Source of the DNA: Distichodus sexfasciatus
Lineage: Eukaryota; Chordata; Actinopteri; Characiformes; Distichodontidae
Direction: 5' to 3'
Length of the DNA stretch: 64,000 nt
Assembly: GCA_032718565.1 (NCBI GenBank)
Contig: JAVGVS010000753.1
Coordinates: 18,501-82,500, forward strand
Shown: positions 34,901-46,813 of the stretch, piece after piece
Layout: the number at the start of each line of letters is the position of its first letter
How positions within the stretch are numbered: position 1 is the first letter of the stretch
Program-made: the position numbers and the translations under genes
The notes under the pieces: model-generated
The model's database searches: none
What the model was told of the DNA's origin: nothing
What the model saw: only the letters and a program-made list of their open reading frames with translations

Positions 34901-35053
34901 CTTTTAACTGCTGCAGTCTCGTTTGTTGTTGTGTGTTCAACTCCTGTGGAAATTTCAGGCTTTGACTTTATCTTTATTTAAGAATTTACTACTGTACGAA
35001 GACCACCTGGCAGCTCTCCAGTAACAGCGGTGTTGAAGAGCGGTTTCCCGCGG
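31951..35053. other. Non-repetitive stretch upstream of the adad2-like gene
   Basis: No exon is confidently recognised. 31960-32055 is open in one plus frame and ends in a good donor ('acagcg|gtgagc'), but it has no recognisable family. An AG acceptor with a pyrimidine tract occurs at about 34912-34919. The promoter and any 5' UTR exon of the adad2-like gene could lie here. Confidence 0.35.
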
Positions 35054-38000
35054 ATGGCGGCAACGTTCATGCCACGCTTTGCCTCTGAGCATCAGCCCAC
35101 CTTTGGCCTCCATCGAACCAGCTTGCAGTCTCCTCTTTCTCCCATCCAAGAGCTTGATGGAGGGTGCAGACCTTGCACCCTGTCCCTCCTACGTTCATCT
35201 GCTTCAGAGGAAACCATTCCTTGTGGGCAACAAACCCTGAAAACAGATGCCCTGGTGGCAGAACTGATGGAGGAGGATGAAAACCATTCCGATTTGGATG
35301 GCCTTGATCACCTGTCCCTGGGCATGTCTGAAGAGGAGAGTACCATATTCGAGCAAGATGACATGGCAGAGAGCTTTCCCAAAAGAGGACAGAGGATTGG
35401 AGGTATGCTGTATATGTGGAGTGTGACTGAGAATTAGGTGACGTCCTCAAGAGATGAAATCTAAAACGTCCGATTACAACATAACTGCAATTTCAGTAAG
35501 ACCTCAAGAAATTATGTAACCTCCAGTCAGAACCAGATAACATCTAGCTGGCTATAGGCATCAACTAATAAAACTGTAAGACAGTAAATTACTCTACTGG
35601 AAGTAACTTTTGTAGTTTTGCATGTTCTTTCATTATATATTTGTTTCTGAGATGCTTGACAGAGTTTACATCCCTTTTATGAGCTCCATGTTGTCTTGCA
35701 GTGAGCTTCACAGACTGGCATAAGAATCGTGTGGCATCTCTGTGCAGTGAACACTTTGACAAGCTACTGAGGGAGTGTCCTGGAGTGCCCTCAGCACAGC
35801 TACACCTTGCTGCCTTCGTCTGGAGGCGAGGTGTGTTTAGAGGCCTGCCATTGTTTACTACATTTTTGAGGTAATGTTCACAAATATCTAAGAATCTATG
35901 TCTGTATCAGAGGTGACTGACACAGGAGGACAGAGCAGTGAGCAGTATGAAGTGGTGGCCTTGGGAACAGGGCAGTGTGCTACCGGCTCACTGGCTCTCC
36001 TTCACGAAGCAATTGTCCTGACTCCCACCAGTATTATGCATTGCGCAGAGCCTTCAAAAGGTGAGCTAAAAAAGTTCATCATCTGTGCTCCTATATAAGA
36101 CAACTAATATAATGGGTTTGCTAGAATTAGGACCTTTCAGTAGGTATCAACATTTTTAGTCATATCGCCCAGTCCTACCTCTTAAATGACAGCATACAAA
36201 ATCGCGTCCAAGGGTGTGCTGCTGTCTGATGGCATGATAAGCTTTCCTGTTGAAAACAACAGTTTCTGTGTCTTATCAGGTATTTGTTTAAGCAGCTCTT
36301 GTTGTTCTACAGCTCTGAGCCAGAGCTTAGAGAACGGTCTATATTCCAGAGCAGTCCCACAGAGCTGCTACTTCAGCTCAAGCCACACTTTTTCCTCCAC
36401 TTGTACACCAATCAGACCCCCAAAGGAAACGTGATGCTGTGATGTGAGTGAATTTATACAAAAGCCCCCATAGTTTGCTCAAAACCACAGATCTACCTCC
36501 ACCTGTAGACCAAGCAAAATTCAACACAAATATAATAACGCAGTCTACCATGGGTTGTAGCTCAGGAATAAAAATGCCTCATTACATGTACGTTACTTTT
36601 TGTGATTTGATATAATATTATCTCATCGATTTGCTGGTTCCTGAATTTAACTAAATCAAAATCACATAATAGAAGACTTTGTGATATGGGCAGAGATCAT
36701 CATGTTGAAACAATATAATATTGTATTGTAATGAAACTTCTTATTTACATCCCTAGTATTGGCCAGTCGGTTCTTTTAACGTCATTAATGTGGCTGACCA
36801 ATGTGGAGACTTAGCCATGAGCAATCTGATCATTTGATACCCATCACACAAGCTGCAAGTACCATATGAAAGCTCTCTGACTCTGCTTCCTACCTCCCTC
36901 CGAGTGTGTGGGGCGCTCGCATTTGCTGCATGTCCGAAAGTGCAAAACTCACTCGCTGGACCATCACTGGCCTACAGGGGGCACTGCTGAGTCACTTCAT
37001 TGAGCCAGTATACATCACTAGTTGGACACTTGGTAAGGTCCTGTTGGAGAAGCACCTACAAACTGCTTATGATTAAAAAGTAACTAAGCTACAGCTGCTG
37101 TTTAGTATAGTAACTAACTTCATTACAGCTTTGGAGAAAAGTTCAAAAGCTATTTCACAGCCTTGGTTTATTAGCCGCCACAGCTGCCTAAGTTCATTTA
37201 GTGAAAGTGTTTATCTAATTATATACATTCTTCAGGTGACTCCATGCACAACTCTTTCTTGAAATTGTGTCCAGGCACTTGTCAACAATGCGCCTGGGAA
37301 GTCACTTGAAGGATATTCTGGAAGCTCCCGCGCTGCAAGCGAGCACTATCTTCTTTCAAAATGGAGGGAATGTGGGACCTGCGTGATGTGAATGCTGTAG
37401 AACCTCGAGTGTCAACTGGTCAATGGGAGACTCCAGCATTGAAATAATAGACAACACAACTAGTTCTGCCGTGCTTGAGTAGGCGTAACCCTGCTGGAAA
37501 AAAGCTGGCAGCCATCAGGGGTTAGTAATGTGAACCCTTCTTTAAGGCTTGAGCAACATTTATATTTGTCATTTAGGAGAGGACATATTTCTCCTACCAC
37601 TAAATTTTACCACAAACCACAACATACTCCAATATTTCCATTATGTGCAGAAGTGTAATGATACATCGATCTAAATCCATACACCCGTTCCGTGGGCTAT
37701 AAGCCATGGCATCAATAAAAATAAAGAAAACCTCCAGACATCACATGCACATTGTAACTTACCACAGTATACTGAACAGAGAATCTGTTTTTATTAAAAG
37801 AGAACAATATTTTCATTTAAATGTCTGGTTGAGATGAGGAAGATAAATAACAAATGATAGTTGCTTTATGTGACCTGATATGATGGGAAGCGATTGTGGG
37901 AAAAGTCATCATAAAATATTGTCTGATTTTGATCACTGGATCCTGAATTGCATCAAAAATCCTGCTTATAACGAACTTTATGATATCAACAGACATCAGG

Positions 38001-38696
38001 AATTGTCTATTGTGTCCAATTGATATTCTATTTACACCCCATTATACTGCATTACATTCTGGAAAAGTCTCAAGGAACACTTTTGGCTTTGTGCACTATA
38101 ATTGGTTGTTTGTGTGGGGAGCTGCTTGCCTCTGGATACGAAAAAACACATAAGAGTTAGATTTAGTTTTGGTATTTTTAGATGTTAGTCGTTTCTCAAC
38201 ATCTGCAGACATTTTGTGTTCTCTTTTACTTGACACACACTTACCTTTTCTTCTTCTGTCAGTTCTCCATTTGTGAGTGGACCTGGCTTCTCCAACGAAC
38301 TAACACAGAGCCCAATGCTAGTTTCAGAAAATTGGCTATGCTTTCTGGTCGAAATCAAGACTTCCTGTCATTTGCAAGCTACCATAAAGCCAAGGTATCA
38401 GTGAATTATTGCACATTGTGTCTGGACTTCGGTTATATTTCGTAAAATATTGCTTATCTTGTTTAGTGCATACCCAAAGCTCAATCTGTGTCCAGAAACT
38501 GGACAGTATAGAATGGCTTAATTGTCACTGAAACAGGTATGTTTGTTTTTCTGTTTAATTAATATCATATCTGTCTGCTTTAAAGATGGCGGCCCACTTG
38601 TACCAAAATGCCAAGGCTTTGGTCAGCCAACAGTTTTTGGACAACAGAGCCGGACCATGGAACTCAAAATGTCTGGTAGACTGTTTCAGTCATTAA
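35054..38696 (+). pseudogene. adad2: adad2-like gene (ADAR-related, catalytically dead deaminase family), broken
   Basis: Exons recognised: 35054-35402 (ATG start, acidic linker, no dsRBD seen); 35702-35830 ('RVASLCSEHFDKLLRECPG'); 35911-36060 ('EQYEVVALGTGQ'); 36280-~36430 ('YLFKQLLLFYSSEPELRERS', 'LHLYTNQTPKGN'); ~36873-37032 ('KLTRWTITGLQGALLSHF'); 37236-~37478 ('SSVNWSMGDSSIEIID'); 38263-38394 ('SFASYHKAK'); and 38586-38696 ('GPWNSKCLVDCF', TAA). The order and these blocks match the ADAD2 adenosine-deaminase-like domain, a germ-cell RNA-binding family lacking editing residues. Lesions: a one-base deletion near 35975; TGA at 36440-36442; a frame change near 37243; TGA at 37384-37386; a frame change near 38313. 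GT/AG sites are mostly intact. It is either a recent pseudogene or an error-rich assembly of a working gene. Confidence 0.7.
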
Positions 38697-39587
38697 CATC
38701 ATAATTGACTTTTGTCTTAAAAGCAAATGTTACAAAAGAAAAAATATGATGGTTAATATGTGCTGCATGATGTGGAAATACATGTGTCCCAATTTGATTT
38801 GAAAAAAGTTTTTTTTTTTGAGAAAATGATTAGTCAACCTGTTTTTGTTGCAAGTGTAGCTGTCTTTTCTGTTAAAATATGGACACTGTGTTATTTACAT
38901 GGTTCCACTACTACTGCATAAAAGACAAGCTGTTACAAACTGGATTTGTGTCATGTTTCATTTTTAATGTATTTCAAGTCCATTGTCCTACATCAAGACA
39001 TAGAAAACATTTTAAAATATTCAAACCCTTATTTTCATACACTATGGATGATTTTTAATAATTTAAGTGAATGTCATTGTGAACAACAGCACAGCACAAA
39101 ATGCAGCAAAATGAAACACCACTTTTGCATTTGACCCGTGTTGTGGGAGTCAGTGCTTACCAGCTCACCAATAGGAAGGTGATTTATGCATGTGCTATGT
39201 TCAGGTTATAGGTAAAACAACTAAATATCTATTTTTACAGCTACTACAGAGACGTTTATTTCTGTCATTGACCTGTAATGACAGGAGCAATGATGACTTG
39301 TTTTTAAGGACTAATATGATTACTGTTTTTAGGGCTCATGTGGCCACTTCCGTGGCGATAGGAAGTTCGACTCAATTAGCAATTCGATTCTTTCCAGTCT
39401 GTTCGTTGTAATGAATCGATTCTAAAATCCATTCTATGATTCACTTTTTTTTTTTTTTTGCCACTGACTCTATGACTCAACGAATCATGGGATCGGGTCT
39501 CACGATAGAGCAGTGTCTCCAAGATTACGTATTTCGACTGAAAGATGGCTCTGGTGTTCAATAAAAATGTTCAGCTTGACTATTCAC

Positions 39588-39631
<44 letters not shown>

Positions 39632-40358
39632 TAATAAAAAACTATATAAAATGCAGAAAAGTTAGCCGATGCTGAATAAACACGGCGTGTATATGTAGTT
39701 CTTATTTTCTTTACTTAATCCACATTCTTGTGCATGATTATCAAGCACTACATCACAGTCAACAGCTGCAGTATTAGCAGTACAATCACACACACAGGTG
39801 AACCCGCATACGGTGCTGTGTAAACGTCAGAGTTAATAAATATCTTTTTGTTTGCTGAAAGACAGTCTTATTATACAGACATGCAGTAATTCACTGTGAT
39901 AAATGATGAACAGCTGCGTTTGTTTTATTCTTTTAAGCGCAGCAGCATTTCCGCAGTGAGCGCCGCAGTGGCTCTTGGGATCGGGTCCCCACGTCACCGG
40001 AAGTTGGACTGGTCACCGCGGAGCTGCTGAGCCGTGACCTTGACGAGGTATCCAGCGAACCCATTTCGATGCGCTCGGCTGTTCTCAGGAACGCAACACG
40101 GCGATCGCGAACACTATGACTTACTGGACAGACGATGAAAAAGCACCCAAATAATAAGAATGGTTTCACCGCATTCTTTATTCTTGAAAAAACGTGTATG
40201 GCAAATTAAAGGCGTTAAGATTAAAAAGTGTTTTGTCGCTTTATTGTTAAGTATTGCTTTATTATGTTAATATAAAAATATAGGCCTATACTTGTAATAA
40301 TTTGTTTTTAAAATATTTGCAAGCATATTGTGCAGGAGTATAAGTGACTGAACCACAG

Positions 40359-40414
<56 letters not shown>

Positions 40415-40640
40415 TTAGCACGAATAAAATAGTTATTACAGGACATATGAATTGTTTATATATGGTCTGTTTTTACATTGTTGATTGCATTCAGTCTAGT
40501 CTTTGCAACAATTTCGGAGATGCTGGAGAAATAGGACACATTTGCATTTTTATTTTAATACAGGAAAAGACATGCGAGTAATTGTACACTTGTAATGACA
40601 TAAAAAGAAAAAGTGCAGTAATAATACTGAAGGCAGTCAC
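38697..40640. other. AT-rich stretch with (TAA)n arrays and a SINE-like fragment
   Basis: It contains a family B fragment at about 39075-39135 ('cattgtgaacaacagcacag'), an A/T-rich hAT-like palindromic patch at 39365-39500, and (AAT)n microsatellites at about 39585-39627 and 40362-40412. A GC-richer region at 39945-40130 has no recognisable exon. Confidence 0.45.
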
Positions 40641-40642
40641 AT

Positions 40643-40985
40643 ACAGGTGAAACTCGAAAAATTAGAATACCGTGCAAAAGTTCATTTATTTCAGTAATTC
40701 GACTTAAAAGGTGAAACTAATATATGATATAGACTCATTACATGCGAAGCGAGATATTTCAAGCCTTTATTTGTTATAATTTTGATGATTATGGCTTACA
40801 GAATTTAAAAATCCCAAATTCAAAAGCCCAGAAAATTAGAACGTTACATGAAATCAATAAAAACGAAGGATTTTAAATAGAGAAATGTAGGAGCTCTGAA
40901 AGGTATAATCACGGATATGTACTCGGTACTTGGTCTGGGTCCCTTTCGCATGAATTACTGCCTCAATGCGGCGTCAACATTATCA
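40643..40985 (+). mobile_element. Tc1/mariner-like transposon terminal fragment
   Basis: It begins 'acaggtgaaactcgaaaaat' followed by 'gtgcaaaagttcatttattt' and 'aatgcgg', the terminal region of a common fish Tc1/mariner-type element. The transposase gene and the other end are missing. Confidence 0.5.
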
Positions 40986-41469
40986 TACTAACGTCCGTTC
41001 TTGTAGATTTACATTAGATTACGAACGTCACTTCCATTTAGGGACCTCTACAATGAGGATATTATTACTTTGTATATTTTTGTGTGTACTATACGATGTA
41101 GTCTTCATCGGTGTTTATAAGTTGTATTAACTCCATTGACCAGCATGCTTCGGGGTTTAAATGCCATTTCTGATGACGTCCTGCACCGTTGATTTGTCAT
41201 GTTTATTTGTGCTTTGTAACTTTGTAGTTGTTGGTGTTTGAATTTGACATGTTAATAATTCCGGTTCAGTTCGGCCTACGGAGCGAGGAGAGCGGCGCGG
41301 CTGCGGTTCATTGAGCTGCGCTCTGGGGCGCCCGTTGAGCGAGTGGTGAAGCTGCTGGAGCACGGCTTCATCAAAACCTGCTTGAAGCGGAAGAACAGCC
41401 TTTAGGTTAGAGCGCGAACGAGGAGAGCGTTTGAAACCACGGCAGTTGTCCGAGAAGTAGAAAAGCAGG

Positions 41470-42490
41470 GTTTGACTGGAAGATGTTGGGGGAATTGAGA
41501 CGGGTTGTGTTGGCGGGGGACAGCAAACGTGCTGTCAGGCGGACAGTGGAAGCCATGAACCGGTTTGTGACTGAATCAGGATGGCGGCTCAGGTTGTGCA
41601 TGAAGATGATGATGATGAAGATGATGATGATGAAGATGTAGACAGTGATATGGATATGGGTAGTTGGACGCCAGTTACTAGGCACCGGGGAAGCGGGAAA
41701 GGTAATGGTAGTCAGGCGGGTGGAGGTTCAACGAACCTAAATAATAAAAGATATCTGGAGGAACATAGTTCGGATGAAGGGAATAATGGCGTGTGTAAAA
41801 GGCTTGTGAAAGAGGAAGTTAAGATCATTTTAAAATTCAAGCAGGAAGATGAACACATTACTCTGAGCCCAATAACAATGTCCAGGGAGCTGAAAAAGAA
41901 AGTAGGGGATGTCGAAATGGCTAAAACGTTGAGAGATGGCAATTTACTGATAGTTTGCAAATCAGAGGAAGAAAAACGTAAAGCTATGCTCACTGAGAGT
42001 ATTTGCAAGAAACGGGTGTAAGGTAGAAGAGTCTTGAGGGAAAAACAAGGTATCTCGAGGAGTTATTTATGGCATTCCGATTAATGAAGACCTGGAAAAA
42101 ATAAAATGTAGCGTTAATAATGCAGAAGTTAGTGGAGTTAAAAGATTACAGAGAACCATAAACAATGAAAGAGTTGACAGCCTCTCTGTACCTCTGGAAT
42201 TCTCTGCTCCAGCGCTTCCAAACAGAGTTATGATAGGATTGCTGAGTTATCCAGTTGGGCCTTATGTTCCTCCTCCGCTTCGGTGCTTCAGGTGTCAGAG
42301 GTATGGCCATATTGCTGCTGTATGTAAGGGCAAACAGATGTTTAAAATGTGGAGGGGAGCACAAGATACAGGATTGTGGAGATGATGTTCAGGATCAGCG
42401 CTGTAATTGTGGTGGGCAACACAGAGCAACACATGGAGGATGTGAGTTCAGGAAGAGAGCAGTCGAGGTCCAAAAAGTGAAGACTACACT
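41470..42490 (+). pseudogene. Non-LTR retrotransposon ORF1 (gag-like, CCHC knuckles), broken
   Basis: An open frame from 41581 (146 codons) starts with an acidic run encoded by (GATGAT)n and contains 'VKEEVKIILKFKQEDEHI' and 'TLRDGNLLIVCKSEEEKRKA', typical of I/Jockey/Nimb-like ORF1 proteins. After frame changes near 42020, the C-terminus carries zinc knuckles: C-x2-C-x4-H-x4-C ('CFRCQRYGHIAAVC', about 42283), then C-x2-C-x3-H-x4-C ('CLKCGGEHKIQDC') in a different frame, then 'CNCGGQHRATHGGC'. ORF1 of this group packages element RNA. No ORF2 (endonuclease/RT) follows; AT-rich DNA starts at 42490 with 'cactgtaaaaaaag'. It is therefore a 3'-deleted, frameshifted relic. Confidence 0.65.
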
Positions 42491-43644
42491 GTAAAAAAAG
42501 ATACACCACATCTAATTAATAAAATTAAGGCAACAGATTACAAACGATATAATTAAATATAACTATGTACAGTTTTAAGTAAATATAAATGAAATAAGAC
42601 AGTTCATAACTATAAAGTAAATATGAGTAGATTCAAATAGAAAACAAGTGAATTAATTAAAATTTAAACAAAATTCTTGTTTTAATATGAACAAACAGAG
42701 ACATCAAAATGCATAAACAGCAATAATAAAAATTAATTAAATTGTCCATATCACTCATAAATAGTTGAGTAATAATCATCTGCATTTATCAGTGCATTGA
42801 TTAGAATTTATTCATTGAGGACATTAAAATCTAAATATTTTTTACTCTTAGGAATAAGAAACTTAAGCATTGATTAAGAACTCTATTTTAAACGTTGCCA
42901 AGACGATCTAAAAATGTACAGCTAAAACAGTACCAAAAGTATGTTTTAAGAACAGGGGCAAGCCATGCAAAACATTATGGCATCTAAATACCGTAAACAC
43001 TAAGTAAATTATTAAATAAATAAAAATAAAATTATAATAATTATAGCTTATTATACCTTAATTATATGTGAGCAAGCTCAAAACGAACATACAATTACAA
43101 AACAATAAATTACAAAACAAACAAATACAAACCCAATAAATAAAATAAATATTTGTCTTAAATGTACATCCAGCAAAAACACTAGGGGTGTTGAAATTAA
43201 TCACATAATCACATTGCGATGCAGGTGTGGACGATTCTGCATCGATGCAATAGCAGATCGTAATCGATTTTAACAGAGGTTTTTAACCGGCGACCCTAGC
43301 GGTCTACGGTGGCATTGCCGGTGGTCTGTGACATGCAGTCCCCCTTTACTACTGAACTCACTTTGTAAAAATTATTCTTTTTTATTTTGCAAAACATTTC
43401 CAACTGATTTGGGCACATTTTGAACGTTGAATGTATACATCACTGGTTACCTTCTACCGTATCTGCACAAATATGTTGCACAGACTCTAGTTCTCCACTG
43501 CTGTTATAATATCTGCACAAACTTCAATGTTAGTCAGACGGTTTTAAGAGATTTACTGTTTTATTAATAGACTGCATATAGAATTTTTCATATTGAAACT
43601 GTTACTAACCTCTTGCACATACAGTGTAAAAGTCAATTTCCACT
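42491..43644. other. AT-rich stretch with MITE-like and hAT-like ends
   Basis: It starts with 'cactgtaaaaaaagatac', a MITE-type terminus. At 43183 'taggggtgttgaaattaatc' followed by 'gattctgcatcgatgc' resembles an hAT terminal region, but the matching end was not found. No gene is recognised. Confidence 0.4.
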
Positions 43645-43870
43645 TTTGTAGGTTAATACTGCATCTAAATTCTCTCTTTTTACTTCTATTTCTAGTACAA
43701 GTTTAAAGTTTATATTTAATATTCCATTTCTAGTTTAAAATGTATATTTTGTCTTCTATTTATATACTTTTTGTTCTATGTGCCCTATTTGTTCTTTCTT
43801 CCCTGTTTCTTGTTGCACTGTGTAAACTGGAGCCACGTCGTCTCATCTCTCTGTATATCTGTACAGTAGT
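43645..43870 (+). repeat. Retroposon 3'-tail-like dispersed repeat (family C), second copy
   Basis: It is collinear with 7110-7380, including 'ttctagtttaaaatgtata' and 'ctggagccacgtcgtct', and ends at 'ctgtacagtag'. Confidence 0.5.
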
Positions 43871-44645
43871 GTTGCGCGGGTCGGCTTTTTTTAACACCCA
43901 CCCCAAACCGACTCGTCAGGAGATCCGAACCGCCCCGTCCAACCCACAAAAATGTGTGGATAATGACCCAAAACCCGACCCGACCCGAGGGGAAAAAAAA
44001 ACACCAGTGAGCCTGTATCGCCATGGAACCTACCAATGAAGTGTCATTTGTGACACTGTAACCCATAGATGACGTAGATTTGTGCTAGATTCGCATTGAA
44101 GATGATGACAATTTTATGCCAGATTAACTGTGTACCAAACAACAACAAAGAAACCAAAAGATCGATTTTGACGTCGTTATTTATTGCAGGGTTGCGGAAA
44201 ATTGCACGAAAGACATCTCTCTCGCACACACAAACACACACAAGCGCGCATGTACACACTGGTTGTCAAAACTGTAACATCTGATGTAACATCAGATCTG
44301 AGAACTCTATCAGATTTGAATGAACTTAGTAGAACTTCTTTTAATTTTGTCTAACATGAAGTAGAGCGGAGCAACCTGACCGTGATATTTCACCAAACTA
44401 GTAGCTTATCCTACAAATTGAAAATTCCAAAATTGAAAAATACACGCCGACTGCATTTATGGCAGCTGTTTGGAAGCACTGTGGAGAAAGAGGATGGAAT
44501 CCACCGGGCCGGGGTTTAGCCTATTTCGACGCGCTTCCAGCACGCGACCCGCTAAACTGAACATGCGCTCGCTTGATGCGCTGGTTGCAGGAACACAAAG
44601 CACATACACACATGTACATAGTGTAAGCAGCAAACACACCATCAA
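43868..44645 (-). pseudogene. hAT transposon end with isolated hATC dimerisation domain
   Basis: At 44457-44645 the minus strand encodes 'VPATSASSERMFSLAG' and 'RNRLNPGPVDSILFLHSA', the C-terminal hAT dimerisation domain of transposases. At the other side 'tgttgcgcgggtcgg' and 'gacccgacccga' near 43871-43990 look like the subterminal region of an hAT element. The rest of the transposase is missing: a TRIM fragment begins at about 44656 in the same orientation. It may belong to a different hAT than the 48.3-50.8 kb element, whose terminus is of another type. Confidence 0.6.
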
Positions 44646-45310
44646 TCTCCATCATTACTAAACATAACACTGATACTTCATTCAGCATCACACAACCTCA
44701 CACATGTTCCTGATCCAACCCAGAAGCCAGGGTAGAGTGGTTGTGTGAATGTGGTGTGGACTCTGTGTAGGAGACTCATTGTATCAGAGACGCTGTAGAA
44801 GGACAGAGTTCCTGCACTGTGATCCACATACACTCCTATTCTGGAGCATGGTGATGATGAGATCTTAGTCTCAATGTTGTTGTGATGGAAAGAGAGAGAG
44901 GAAGAACAGACCAGACTCCAGGACTGATTGTTGAATCCAAACCCACACTCATTACCTCGTCCTTTCCTGTTGATGTCTTCATATGACACTGCTATGGACA
45001 CACCACCACCGCTCCACTCAACCTCCCAGTAACAGCGTCCACACACACTCTCCTTACACAACACCTGAAACCAGGAGTCAAATCTCTCTGGATGATCAGA
45101 GAAACGCTGGACTGTCTCACTGCATGTCACCAGTCTGTTCTTCTCAGACAGAATGAGGTAACGTTGTGCTGTGTTGGGATCCAGAGTCAAATGACAGTAA
45201 ACTAAAAAACAGATAAATATTAAGATTTTAGTTTAAACTCTAGTTTAATTTAGTTTATAATGATCAGAAATGGACATTTTACACACTTCTGTATTATGAA
45301 CATGATCAAA

Positions 45311-45480
45311 ATCAGTGTGTGTGAATCTGTGTGTGAGGTGTGAATCTCAGTGTGTGTGCGCATGTTGGTGTGTGTTAGATTGTGTGTGTGTATGTGTGTG
45401 TGTATGTGTGTGTGTGTGTTACGTACATGGTAGAAAGTCTGCCCTGCAGGTTGGTTGTTGGTTGTGTGTGTGTGTGTGTT
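45311..45480 (+). repeat. GT microsatellite in the TRIM intron
   Basis: Interrupted (GT)n, the complement of the (CA)n in the left TRIM copy at 838-960. It lies between the duplicated exon donor region and the PRY-SPRY acceptor. Confidence 0.8.
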
Positions 45481-45596
45481 ACGTACATGGTAGAAGGTCT
45501 GCTCTGCAGGTCGGTTCTGGTGAAATGATTTGAGCTGCTGCAGCTGTGGAGACACAGAAGATAAATCTTACTTCTAATAAATATCATCATAACAAA

Positions 45597-45874
45597 TAGT
45601 GATGCAGGATATGGGGATATGGGAGCCATGCTGATATCTGATGTTGACCATGAGCAAGTCCAGCACCAGTGAAGCTAGAGTCCAGCACATCAACACAAGA
45701 TACTCTGGACATGTCTGACACAAGCGCTACCTTTCCCATGTACAATAAATGCAGCATCAAATATCAGCTGGAAATATCAGACAAATCTCAACATCAGTCT
45801 GACGCCGATGACTTGAACACAGAACAATGATCAGACGATTCCGATACGGTTTCTGATGTCACCGTGCATCCCTA
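45597..45874. mobile_element. 278-bp hAT-type MITE in a TRIM intron
   Basis: It is flanked by ATAACAAA (45589-45596) and ATAACAAC (45875-45882), 7 of 8 identical, the size of an hAT target duplication. It begins TAGTGATGCAGGATATGG and its reverse complement begins TAGGGATGCACGGTGACA. It is non-coding and lies between the 160-nt and 57-nt TRIM exons. Confidence 0.6.
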
Positions 45875-46813
45875 ATAACAACATCTACCAGTGTGTTTCT
45901 AAACTGCATCTCTTCTGATTGTCACTGAGTCAATATTTCCATCATGATGTTGGAGAGCAGGACAGCTTCTCTTACCATGTGCAGGCAGTTTGTTGAATTC
46001 CTCCCTGCAGAAATGCTCTAGTCTCTCTTTCAGAGCAGAGAGAGATCTGACCACTCCATCAAATGAGGGACGCTGATGGACAGAGATGCTGGAGGAGAGC
46101 TGAGATCCAGAAGAGAGACAGAGAGACTGGAAACTCTATGAAGAGAAAGAAGAAGAAGAAGGATAAAGGAGGAGGACAAGAGGAATGAAGAGTCTCCCAC
46201 CAAAGCAGAGCAAAGTCACCAGTGTGATGCTGCAGACAGGAATGTTTCTTGTGGGCTTGATGCTCTTTTGGTAAGAGGCATTTTAGGAGCTTTGTGAGGA
46301 ACAGGCTCCTCTGGAGATCAGACAGTGATTGTTACCTGGAGGAAATGGATGTGATCCTCTGTGTGTGAAAGCTGCTGCAGCTCAGCGTCTCTCCTCTTAA
46401 GATCAGCAATCTCCTGCTCCAGTTGCTCCAGGACTCCTTCAGCTCGACTCAGTTCAACCTTCTCCTGATCAGCTCTGTGGCTTCAGAGCGCTTCTTCTCA
46501 AGCTGGCCGATCATCTCAGTAAAGATCCTCTCACTGTCCTCCACTCCTGCCTGTGCAGAGCGCTGTTAGGAGACAAAGAGACAAGAGCCATTTACACCTC
46601 CACGATCATTCCCTCTCTTACTCTCCACCTTCACCACCTGCTCTCCACCCTGTGTGTGTGTGTGTCCTGACTGAGGTGTGTAATATCTGCTCCAGCAGCT
46701 CTCTGTTCACTACTCACCTTAATAGTGATCACAGCCTGTTTCACCTCCTCCAGCTTCTTCTGTTTCTCCTGCAGTCTCTGCTCACATCCAGTCTGAAGCT
46801 CCTTTAACTCACT

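Larger units (their letters stand above)
44656..46813 (-). pseudogene. TRIM (finTRIM/TRIM25-like) gene, 5'-truncated with 7-bp deletion
   Basis: Splice-bounded exons in minus order: 46813-46718 (96 nt, coiled coil, 'SELKELQTGCEQRLQEKQKK'); 46562-46336 (227 nt where the family norm is 234; a 7-nt loss after 'RSEATELIR' shifts the frame); 46135-45976 (160 nt, 'PSFDGVVRSLSALKERLE'); 45543-45487 (57 nt, 'AQIISPEPTCRADLL'); and 45201-44678 (PRY-SPRY, 'WEVEWSGGGVSIAVSYE' to 'VRLCDAE'). Phases join cleanly except at the deletion. TRIMs are ubiquitin ligases, with finTRIMs linked to antiviral defence, but the RING/B-box exon is not found in the ~1.5 kb upstream before the hAT block. Without RING and with the frameshift this copy is not a functional E3. 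The last exon and intron are ~90% like 803-1637. Confidence 0.75.

Noticed and set aside
41407..41685. Minus-strand frame with Ile/His-rich peptide
   Set aside because: It is the complement of the GATGAT repeat and ORF1 start of the non-LTR relic.
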